Source: Methylotenera_A sp031381645 (GTDB taxonomy: Bacteria > Pseudomonadota > Gammaproteobacteria > Burkholderiales > Methylophilaceae). Taken from it: 49,400 nt of DNA. The notes under the pieces are model-generated. The model was given only the letters and a program-made list of their open reading frames with translations, searched no databases and had not been told where the DNA came from. Shown piece after piece: positions 42,658 to 49,400 of the stretch. Location: the NCBI GenBank assembly GCA_031381645.1, contig JANMYB010000038.1, positions 1 through 49,400 on the forward strand, written 5' to 3'. The position numbers were made by a program, and so were the translations under genes. Each line of letters opens with the position of its first letter. Within the stretch, counting starts at the first letter, position 1.

Positions 42658-43373
42658 GCTTTCTCTTTAAGGTTAACACGCAATCTTGCGACAGCTTGAC
42701 TATGTAGTTGGCTTACGCGCGACTCTGAAACGTTCATCACCCCGCCAATTTCTTTCAGGTTAAGTTCTTGTTCGTAATAAAGCCCCATTAGTATTTTTTC
42801 ACGTTCTGGTAAGGCATCTATCGCTTCAATCAGTGCATTGCGAAAGTCGCCAGTCAACAAACCTTTTAGGGGGTCTCCACTATCATCATTTGTAAAGCGG
42901 TCGAGAAAATGTTTACTACTATCAGTATCATGAAAGTCTTCGTAGTACACCAGCTGATGACCGCTACAATCACCGAGCATATCGTAGTAGTCGTCCAGTG
43001 AAAGTTTGAGTTTATTGGCGACATCTTTTTCAGTAGGGGCTTTCCCAAGCTCTTGCTCAAGCTGGCTAATGGCGGTTTCCACGTCGCGCATATTCTTTCT
43101 CATGCTGCGTGGTAGCCAATCCGTATTGCGCAACTCATCCAGCATAGAGCCGCGGATTCTTTGTGCGGCATAAGTCTCAAACTGTGCGCCATGCGTGTCT
43201 TCATAGCGATTAATAGCATCTAATAAGCCCATCATGCCTGCTTGAATTAAATCATCTAGCTCTACACTGGGGGGCAGCTTTGCTTTAAGTTGGTAGGCAA
43301 GCTTTTTGACTAAAGTTGAATGCTGTTTGAGCATTTCGTCCTTTTGATCTTTTTTTCCATGAACTGTATACAT
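42639..43373 (-). CDS. fliA: Flagellar sigma factor FliA (sigma-28)
   Basis: This 244-residue sigma factor reads the TAAAGTTT-N11-GCCGATAA sites found before fliC, flgKL, flgMN and at the right end. Region 2 includes LDDLIQAGMMGLLDAINRYE and TYAAQRIRGSMLDELRNTDW. Region 4 has LKEIGGVMNVSESRVSQLHS. It is held by FlgM until hook completion. The start ATG 43373 follows AAAGG by 6 nt. It sits between flhG and motC. Confidence 0.97.
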   Translation of the reverse strand: MYTVHGKKDQKDEMLKQHSTLVKKLAYQLKAKLPPSVELDDLIQAGMMGLLDAINRYEDTHGAQFETYAAQRIRGSMLDELRNTDWLPRSMRKNMRDVETAISQLEQELGKAPTEKDVANKLKLSLDDYYDMLGDCSGHQLVYYEDFHDTDSSKHFLDRFTNDDSGDPLKGLLTGDFRNALIEAIDALPEREKILMGLYYEQELNLKEIGGVMNVSESRVSQLHSQAVARLRVNLKEKAWTGAV

Positions 43374-43387
43374 AGGGAGCCTTTGTC

Positions 43388-44242
43388 TTAAATATGTGAA
43401 ACGAGCATGGCTTTAGCGTTATGGGTCAGCTTGCCGTCTAAACGCAGAGCAATCTGCTTAAATGCTGTAGAAGCACTTGCTAATGGAAACGCATCCAATA
43501 CCGAGCGACCAAGCTTGGCTGCACGAGTGAGATGGACATCGGGCGGGATCGCACCGAAGTATTCCAACTCAATCTGCATAAAACGCCTTGCTACATCTGA
43601 GATGTTGCCAAAAATTGCCTGCGCTTGAACGTCGGAAGCGTTGTCGACGATGATGCCAAAGGGACGACTACCAAGTTGATTATAAATTTTCTTGATTAGC
43701 GCGTAAGATTCTTTGATTGACTCAGGGTGGCGAGTGAGCTTAATAATAATCTCACCTTCATTTAGTGCCTGCAGGGGTAATACATCATTAGAATTTAACG
43801 CAGCATCTACTAGAACAATTTCGTATTGTTGAGTTAATTCTATAAAAATTTTATTGAGTTGCTCATTTAAAATGCTGTCTAAAGGCTTATTTAATTGATG
43901 ACTAGGCATTAACTTTGCCACAGAAAAGCCACTTCCAGAGTTTTTTATTGCACTCTTCAACAACGACTTTTCGTTAATGACATCAAGTAGTGCGGGCAAT
44001 TTGTCGACTTCGTAGATACTTTGGCTGGACTCATGAGAAGCGTGCAGAATCAGTACATCATTACCTTCAGCAGCAATCGGCGTGGCAAGGTTGGCCATGA
44101 GGCGCGCTTGATCCCGGCTAGGAGATATTGAGAGTATGGAAACCACCCTTGGTTTTGGCGTGGCCATAATGCGCCTAAGTCCCGCCGCCTGATCGTTTTG
44201 GGTCAATTTACGTTGGGTCTGGTTGTGATGATAATTATGCAT
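43388..44242 (-). CDS. flhG: FlhG-like flagellar number regulator with degenerate P-loop
   Basis: This 284-residue MinD-family protein lies directly after flhF (8-nt overlap). FlhG/FleN normally is an ATPase that limits flagellar number and stimulates the FlhF GTPase through an N-terminal DQAAGLR helix. That helix is present (NDQAAGLRRIM, about residues 16-26). The expected KGGVGKT Walker A is absent: residues 36-50 read VSILSISPSRDQARL. The switch region is also changed (VLVDAALN). Later blocks (ESIKESYALIKKIY, FGIIVDNASD, LEYFGAIPPD) remain FlhG-like. It therefore probably cannot use ATP in the usual way. Confidence 0.9.
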   Translation of the reverse strand: MHNYHHNQTQRKLTQNDQAAGLRRIMATPKPRVVSILSISPSRDQARLMANLATPIAAEGNDVLILHASHESSQSIYEVDKLPALLDVINEKSLLKSAIKNSGSGFSVAKLMPSHQLNKPLDSILNEQLNKIFIELTQQYEIVLVDAALNSNDVLPLQALNEGEIIIKLTRHPESIKESYALIKKIYNQLGSRPFGIIVDNASDVQAQAIFGNISDVARRFMQIELEYFGAIPPDVHLTRAAKLGRSVLDAFPLASASTAFKQIALRLDGKLTHNAKAMLVSHI

Positions 44243-45632
44243 AATTCATCTCTTTAAGTTGAGAGGAGTTGGAGGAGTGCACCGAGCTGCCCAATACAAA
44301 AGGCAATTCTTCATCTAAGATCTGGTACGGCCAATTACGGGCGGCGCAGAGCTCTAAGGCGCGTTCAATTAAGTCTTGTTTTTTGGCTAGCTGTATGTCT
44401 TCTGGGACGCGCTGGCCATTAGTGGTGTAATAAAGTTTAAGTTTTTCTCTAATGGCCACGTCTAAGGCATTGCCTATGGTGGCAGCCTCATCAAGTTTGG
44501 TGATAATGCAGCCGTCCAGTCCCTTGCCTTTATAAGCTTGGATTACATCTGCTAACGTTTCGCCAGTGCTAGTCGCATTCAAACACAGCAATCTTTTAAT
44601 GGGCGTGTTGGAGTTAGAGAGCATGCTAATTTGCTCTGCAACCATATGGTCACGCTGACTGACACCCACTGTGTCAATTAAAATTGTGTGTTTGTTTTTT
44701 AGCTCACTAAGTGCAATTTTAAGATCAGCTTCGTCTTTCACCGCATGTACCATGACGCCAAGAATTTTGCCGTAGATTCTAAGCTGCTCGTAACCACCGA
44801 CACGATACGCATCGGTTGTAATAAGTCCTAAGTCTTGTGTGCCATGTTTCATGACATAGCGAGCGGCCAACTTTGCCATTGTGGTGGTTTTCCCAACACC
44901 AGTTGGGCCAATTAAAGCAAATATGCCACCTTGATCTAGCACCTCGGTTTCTTCTTCGGCTAAACTATCTTCCACAGTGATTAGATTTTTTGCGAGTGTA
45001 GTTTTAATCCAAGCTGAGGCATCTTCATGATTTAAGTCCGCTGGTAATCTTTCTGTCATCTGCCTTGACAGCGCTGCGCTAAAGCCAGCTGCCAATAGCG
45101 TGCTTAAGATGGATGATTTGATTGGATCGCGTTGCAGAATATTGCTCCATGAGATTGTGGTGAGTTGAGATTCAACTACACGGCGCATCTCGCGCATCTC
45201 ACTGAGCATTTCTGCTATCTGCTGATCTGATACTTGTTGTCTCTGAGCTCCGTCTGATGGCAACTGGATAGAGGCTAGTTTGCTTTTAGTATTATCATGC
45301 TTAGCTGTTTTTGTTGGTTTGTTTCTAAACGCTAGTTTGTCAGCATCATCAAAAGTTGATTCGGACTTTTTAGCAGGCGCACTGGGAGTCTGAGCTTGAT
45401 TTCTCTTGTGAATGAGAGACAGTAGAGTCGTAGGTTCGCTGTCCTCATGAGCTTTCTGGGGTTTAGATTGGCTGGCAATGATAGCAAGCATGTCTTCTTC
45501 TTTGAAAGCCATGATTTCATTGCCCCCATTCATTGATCGATTAGAGAGAATAACCGCGTCTTCTCCTAACTCTTTGCGCACCAAATTTAGTGCTTCGCGC
45601 GAGTTTTTGCCGAAAAATCGTTTAATGTTCAT
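44235..45632 (-). CDS. flhF: Flagellar placement GTPase FlhF
   Basis: This 465-residue SRP-type GTPase directs the first flagellar components to the cell pole. The N-terminal part (about 1-150) starts MNIKRFFGKNSREALNLVRK and is basic and loosely structured. The helical N domain and the G domain follow, with the P-loop GPTGVGKT at 242-249, then DTVGVSQRD and TKLDEAATIGNALD. The start overlaps the flhA end by 4 nt. The pairing with SRP-type chemistry and flhG next door is typical of polar flagella. Confidence 0.97.
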   Translation of the reverse strand: MNIKRFFGKNSREALNLVRKELGEDAVILSNRSMNGGNEIMAFKEEDMLAIIASQSKPQKAHEDSEPTTLLSLIHKRNQAQTPSAPAKKSESTFDDADKLAFRNKPTKTAKHDNTKSKLASIQLPSDGAQRQQVSDQQIAEMLSEMREMRRVVESQLTTISWSNILQRDPIKSSILSTLLAAGFSAALSRQMTERLPADLNHEDASAWIKTTLAKNLITVEDSLAEEETEVLDQGGIFALIGPTGVGKTTTMAKLAARYVMKHGTQDLGLITTDAYRVGGYEQLRIYGKILGVMVHAVKDEADLKIALSELKNKHTILIDTVGVSQRDHMVAEQISMLSNSNTPIKRLLCLNATSTGETLADVIQAYKGKGLDGCIITKLDEAATIGNALDVAIREKLKLYYTTNGQRVPEDIQLAKKQDLIERALELCAARNWPYQILDEELPFVLGSSVHSSNSSQLKEMNYA

Positions 45633-47713
45633 GCTTGACCTCCAATAAGACTAGTAACACGTATGGTTTTTGAATCTGGTAACTCCTCATGCGAAAGGAC
45701 TCGCAGGTGTGGAATAGCGCGACGTAAAAATTTAGAGAGTGTTGCTCTTAGTTGCCCTGAAACCAGCAGTACTGGTGTCATGCCTAATTGTTCTTGTTGT
45801 TTTGCGGCAGCTTCAGTTTGTCTTGATAAGGTTTCTGCTATGCCTGGTTCAATTGCAGCGCCTGTGGCAGTATTATTCTGCATGGCTTGCAGCAGCATGC
45901 GCTCTAGGTGGTTATCCAGCGCCATCACGGCCACTTCGTTGCCAGTTGGAAATAACTGCTGCACGATAGCGCGGCCAAGTTGTATACGCACCAATGCGCT
46001 TAGTTCGTTGGCATCTTGTGTGTGTGTGGCATGTTCAGAAAGTGTTTCTACAATGCTACGCATGTCTCTAATATGCACGCCTTCAGCCAATAAGTTCTGT
46101 AGCACTTTTTGAATGACTGATAGCGAAAGTAGCTTTGGTACTAGATCCTCAATTAGTTTGGGCGATTCTTTGCTGATATGATCCAACAGCAACTGTACTT
46201 CTTGACGACCTAATAATTCGGCGGCATGTAGTGAAATAATATGATTTAAGTGCGTGGCAATCACTGTGCCAGCATCTACTACAGTGAACCCCATGCTTTG
46301 TGCTTCGTCGCGTAGGTTCGCATCTACCCACACTGCAGGCAGACCAAATGCTGGATCCGATGTGATGGAGCCTGGCAAAGTGCCTGTGACCATGCCAGGG
46401 TCGATTGCAAGATATTGGCCATAGTTTGATTCTCCACTGGCTACCTCGACCCCTTTTAGAGTGATGCGATAGCTAGAGGGCTTGAGCTCTAGGTTATCTC
46501 TGATATGTACAGTTGGCGCTAAGAAGCCAACTTCTTGAGCAAATTTTTTGCGCAGACCTTTAATGCGCTTGAGCAAGTCGCCACCTTGACCTTTGTCTAC
46601 TAATGGAATCAGACGATAACCGACTTCAAGACCAATGACATCTACAGGTGTAACATCTTCCCAGCTCGCCTCCTCCGTTTCTACGGCTATTTCTGGTTTG
46701 TCTTCAAGCGCAGCATCAGTCTCGATAATTTTTTTCTGCTCATCTACTATATAGGCCATGCTGGCCAATACAGCAGCCAGTAGAAGGAATGCAAAGTGTG
46801 GCATGCCAGGTATGACGCCCATGCCAGCAATAATGCCTGCGGTAATGTTGATTACTTTTGAGTTGGAGAACAATTGCGTCATCAGTTGACCGCCAATATC
46901 TTCATTATTGGCTACGCGAGACACTACGACACCAGCGGCAACCGAGATAATAAGTGATGGAATTTGCGCAACTAGGCCATCACCAATGGCAAGTAAGGTA
47001 TAGTTTTTTACTGCATCGGCAAAGGCCATGTCATGTTGCACCATTCCAACAATCAATCCGCCCACGATATTGATGATGATGACCATAATGCCGGCAATCG
47101 CATCGCCGCGTACATATTTGCTGGCACCATCCATTGCGCCATAAAACTCCGACTCTTGACTGACTTCCTTGCGACGACTGCGCGCTTCATCTTCACCGAT
47201 TAAACCTGCGTTTAAGTCTGCATCAATTGCCATTTGCTTGCCCGGCATAGCATCCAGGGTAAAGCGTGCGCCAACTTCGGCAATTCGACCAGCACCTTTG
47301 GTAACCACAGTGAAATTGATGATAGTTAAAATGACGAATACAACAATACCAACCGTATAGTTGCCACCGATTAAAAAGTGTCCAAATGCCTCGATGACCT
47401 TACCTGCAGCATCTGGCCCAGCATGACCTTCAGTCAATACCACTCGGGTAGAGGCTACATTGAGAGATAGCCGCAACATCGTAGTTACTAACAATACAGT
47501 AGGAAAGGCGATAAAATCGAGTGCCTTCTTAGTTTGCAGGCCGATAAGCAGAACTAAGATGGATAGCGCAATGTTAAAGCTAAATAGTATATCTAATACG
47601 ATAGCTGGCAATGGCAATATCATCATTGACAGCAGCAATATGATAATTATTGGTGCCGCAATCGTGCTGCCGCCAAATTTATTCATCCATGTTGGTAGGT
47701 TAAGTGAGTTCAT
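45629..47713 (-). CDS. flhA: Flagellar export gate protein FlhA
   Basis: This 694-residue protein is the main gate and docking platform for chaperone-substrate pairs. The N-terminal 320 residues hold about eight membrane helices, with the FHIPEP-family block AFPTVLLVTTMLRLSLNVAS, and RFTLDAMPGKQMAIDADLN and GLIGEDEARSRR. The C-terminal cytoplasmic domain (about 345-694) includes TVVDAGTVIATHLNHIISLH. The start directly abuts the flhB stop (1-nt overlap). Confidence 0.98.
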   Translation of the reverse strand: MNSLNLPTWMNKFGGSTIAAPIIIILLLSMMILPLPAIVLDILFSFNIALSILVLLIGLQTKKALDFIAFPTVLLVTTMLRLSLNVASTRVVLTEGHAGPDAAGKVIEAFGHFLIGGNYTVGIVVFVILTIINFTVVTKGAGRIAEVGARFTLDAMPGKQMAIDADLNAGLIGEDEARSRRKEVSQESEFYGAMDGASKYVRGDAIAGIMVIIINIVGGLIVGMVQHDMAFADAVKNYTLLAIGDGLVAQIPSLIISVAAGVVVSRVANNEDIGGQLMTQLFSNSKVINITAGIIAGMGVIPGMPHFAFLLLAAVLASMAYIVDEQKKIIETDAALEDKPEIAVETEEASWEDVTPVDVIGLEVGYRLIPLVDKGQGGDLLKRIKGLRKKFAQEVGFLAPTVHIRDNLELKPSSYRITLKGVEVASGESNYGQYLAIDPGMVTGTLPGSITSDPAFGLPAVWVDANLRDEAQSMGFTVVDAGTVIATHLNHIISLHAAELLGRQEVQLLLDHISKESPKLIEDLVPKLLSLSVIQKVLQNLLAEGVHIRDMRSIVETLSEHATHTQDANELSALVRIQLGRAIVQQLFPTGNEVAVMALDNHLERMLLQAMQNNTATGAAIEPGIAETLSRQTEAAAKQQEQLGMTPVLLVSGQLRATLSKFLRRAIPHLRVLSHEELPDSKTIRVTSLIGGQA

Positions 47714-48888
47714 TAAGCAAATACTTCCATTTCGTCCTTGCTAGATGACGGTATTAAGCTGTGAGGATCTAACGTTTCCGGCACTGGTAACGCCTTGGGA
47801 ATTTCAGGGAGGAAGCCACCCTCTTTTTTGAAAATGCGCATCTGGAATACATAGGCTAACACTTCGGCAACAGCCGAATATAAAGCCTCAGGTATTTCAT
47901 CGCCTAGCTTAGTGTGCGCGTATAAAGCGCGAGCCAATTTAGGAGCTTCCATGGTTAATATGTTGTTTTCCGTAGCGATTTCGCGAATCCTCAAAGCAAT
48001 GGCATCAGCACCTTTGGCGACTACTATTGGCGCGCGCATACCTTCATCTTGATATTTAATTGCAACCGCGTAGTGCGTGGGGTTGGTAATCACGACGTCA
48101 GCTTTTGGTATCTCGGACATCATTCTGTGCTTCGCCATTTCTCGCTGTTGTTGACGTACTCTAGCTTTAATTTCTGGATTACCCTCGGACTCTTTTGATT
48201 CTTGGCGGATTTCTTCTTTAGTCATTTTCAGCTTGTTGGCATAGTGATAAAGCTGATAGGGCACGTCAATAGCAGCAATAAACACTAAAGCGCCAACAAT
48301 TGATAGAAAACCCATCAACATTAAATCGCTTACTTGTGCGATGCTGGTTTTTAGCGGCAGCAAGGACAGTGAGAGAATAGGTTCCATATCTCGCGAGATT
48401 ACTGTGTAAGCCACAGTGGCGACCAGAAATGTTTTTACGATTGACTTGGTCAATTCTACCGCAGCATTTTTAGATGCTAAATTTTCAAGACCCTTCAATG
48501 GATTGAGACGGCCAAATTGTGGAGCAAACGCTTTGCCACTAAAGACCCAGCCACCAATAATAATAGGTGAGGCGATAGCCACAGCGATTAAGATAAGTGC
48601 AAAAGGTGCAAATGCTATAAGTAATGAAGAAATCATTTCTGATACTTTTATTAGTAGCAGAATAGGCTCAAAGGCTATTGTACGGTCAAAGTGCAGGCCA
48701 GTAGTCATGGTGTCTTTTAGTGCTTTATTTAGGTGGCCGCCCATCATTAACAAGCTTAAGCCAGCAGCGAATAGCACAGCAACAGTGGCCAGCTCGCGAG
48801 AGCGAGGCACATCTCCTTCTTCTCGCGCGCTTTCTAAGCGCTTGGGCGAGGCTTGTTCTGTTTTTTCTAAATCGCTGTCATCTGCCAT
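47713..48888 (-). CDS. flhB: Flagellar export switch protein FlhB
   Basis: This 391-residue protein has a hydrophilic N-terminus (DDSDLEKTEQASPKRLESAR, EEGDVPRSRE), four membrane helices (about 30-215) and a cytoplasmic domain with the self-cleavage site NPTH at 269-272. It switches export from rod/hook to filament subunits together with FliK. It extends at the C-terminus beyond residue 355 with a proline-rich tail. It opens the leftward run flhB-flhA-flhF-flhG-fliA-motC-motD. The ribosome site is GGAGA. Confidence 0.98.
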   Translation of the reverse strand: MADDSDLEKTEQASPKRLESAREEGDVPRSRELATVAVLFAAGLSLLMMGGHLNKALKDTMTTGLHFDRTIAFEPILLLIKVSEMISSLLIAFAPFALILIAVAIASPIIIGGWVFSGKAFAPQFGRLNPLKGLENLASKNAAVELTKSIVKTFLVATVAYTVISRDMEPILSLSLLPLKTSIAQVSDLMLMGFLSIVGALVFIAAIDVPYQLYHYANKLKMTKEEIRQESKESEGNPEIKARVRQQQREMAKHRMMSEIPKADVVITNPTHYAVAIKYQDEGMRAPIVVAKGADAIALRIREIATENNILTMEAPKLARALYAHTKLGDEIPEALYSAVAEVLAYVFQMRIFKKEGGFLPEIPKALPVPETLDPHSLIPSSSKDEMEVFA

Positions 48889-49125
48889 GACGATTCTCCA
48901 TGTTGTTCGACCCAGAAACTTCTTTCTGGCTTTTAATGCGTAGGGGTAATTATTAAGCGAATTAGTGTGGTTGCATCTTTAGAATAAAAGGGTGAATGCT
49001 GGCCTTTCCCTAAGTCTGCAGATGGGAATTTGTATGAAGTAGGTCAAAGAATTATGTTTTTATAAATATTTAATATATAAAAAACAATAACTTATAAATT
49101 ATTTTAATTTTTTTAAAAATCACCC
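48889..49125 (-). other. Upstream region of flhB
   Basis: About 240 nt without an ORF. It must hold the promoter of the flhB operon on the minus strand, but I could not recognise a sigma-28, sigma-54 or convincing sigma-70 site. The right part is very AT-rich. Confidence 0.4.
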
Positions 49126-49152
49126 TAAAGTTTTATAAAGTATTGCCGATAA
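49126..49152 (+). promoter_or_regulatory. Consensus sigma-28 promoter without a visible gene
   Basis: TAAAGTTT-N11-GCCGATAA matches the FliA consensus at every position with exact spacing. It reads rightward, away from flhB. No ORF longer than about 25 codons follows before the window ends. Confidence 0.88.
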
Positions 49153-49360
49153 ATATTTATTGAGTGATACCAGTAATGTTTTTTATATTATGTTGCTTTA
49201 AGAAAAACATATTAATTACGGTAGAAAGAATAAAAACTTTAATTATTTATTAGGAAGTTAATTTTAATGACATTGACTCACTAACAGATTTAGCCGCGTT
49301 TAAATTTAATTCCATTAAATTTTACGCAAATTACGCATTGATATAGGTCAATATCTAAGC
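49153..49360 (+). other. Possible sigma-28-dependent leader or small RNA region
   Basis: This AT-rich stretch would be transcribed from the sigma-28 site. It holds no substantial ORF. A possible five-codon ORF (ATG at about 49268, ending TAA) follows an AGGAAG-like site, but is too short to trust. A perfect hairpin (49361-49397) ends it. It may be the leader of a gene outside the window, or a noncoding transcript. Confidence 0.35.
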
Positions 49361-49397
49361 CCCTTGTAGGTGTTTGTAAGACAAACACCTACAAGGG
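49361..49397. repeat. Perfect 17-bp hairpin at the right edge
   Basis: CCCTTGTAGGTGTTTGT (49361-49377) and ACAAACACCTACAAGGG (49381-49397) pair perfectly around AAG. No T run follows on the minus side, and the plus side is cut by the window end. It could be an intrinsic terminator or a copy of a dispersed palindromic repeat. Confidence 0.7.
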
Positions 49398-49400
49398 TGC

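Noticed and set aside
48416..48943. 175-codon ORF antisense to flhB
   Set aside because: Overlaps flhB and its start region; no motif or initiation site.
49006..49026. GTCTGCAG near 49013 as a fourth copy of the dispersed hairpin element
   Set aside because: Only the short palindromic core is shared; the AATATCCA inner sequence and the pairing arm are missing.
49169..49246. 25-codon ORF after the orphan sigma-28 promoter
   Set aside because: No ribosome site, AT-rich composition and no recognisable features; likely chance.

Overview
This window is a nearly complete polar-type flagellar gene cluster from a moderately AT-rich Gram-negative bacterium. Gene content points to a betaproteobacterium and gene order resembles Methylophilaceae such as Methylotenera. 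That placement is from memory of gene order and protein style and was not checked by a search. The left edge carries the 5' part of dnaX and, upstream of it, a clear small SRP RNA gene (ffs), both on the minus strand.

Layout from left to right. (1) 1-646: dnaX (partial) and ffs. (2) 925-5142, plus strand: a GGDEF diguanylate cyclase, a NarL-type sensor histidine kinase and a NarL/LuxR-type response regulator. The regulator has a good sigma-54 promoter match of its own. (3) 5429-10784, plus: two tandem sigma-28 sites, then fliC, flaG, fliD, fliS, fliT, a FliK-like gene and a gene for a free-standing FlhB C-terminal domain. (4) 10850-11212, minus: fliE. (5) 11372-22544, plus: fliFGHIJK and fliLMNOPQR. 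(6) 22569-32762, minus: flgBCDEFGHIJ and flgKL, the latter with its own sigma-28 site. (7) 32970-34639, plus: flgA, then flgMN behind a sigma-28 site. (8) 34973-41071, plus: a 2032-residue CACHE-like/multi-PAS/GGDEF/EAL protein. (9) 41095-48888, minus: flhB, flhA, flhF, flhG, fliA, motC, motD. (10) 48889-49400: noncoding, with a perfect consensus sigma-28 promoter pointing out of the window and a perfect 17-bp hairpin.

Together the genes encode export gate, C-ring, rod, hook, L/P rings, filament, chaperones, the FlgM/FliA checkpoint, the FlhF/FlhG placement system and a MotCD stator. No chemotaxis genes, MotAB, FlhDC, FleQ or FliW are present, although FliM keeps a CheY-binding N-terminus. 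Two c-di-GMP enzymes flank the structural genes. Late genes (fliC, flgKL, flgMN) have recognisable sigma-28 sites. The early-gene regulator is not obvious; the histidine kinase/response regulator pair is the best local candidate.

The least expected signals are a three-copy intergenic hairpin element (710-748, 5327-5366, 10799-10837), an orphan consensus sigma-28 promoter at the right end, an FlhG that has lost its P-loop but kept its DQAAGLR helix, and the very large nine-PAS GGDEF/EAL protein. I saw no insertion sequence, prophage, CRISPR array or tRNA. Apart from dnaX, cut by the window edge, no gene looks broken.
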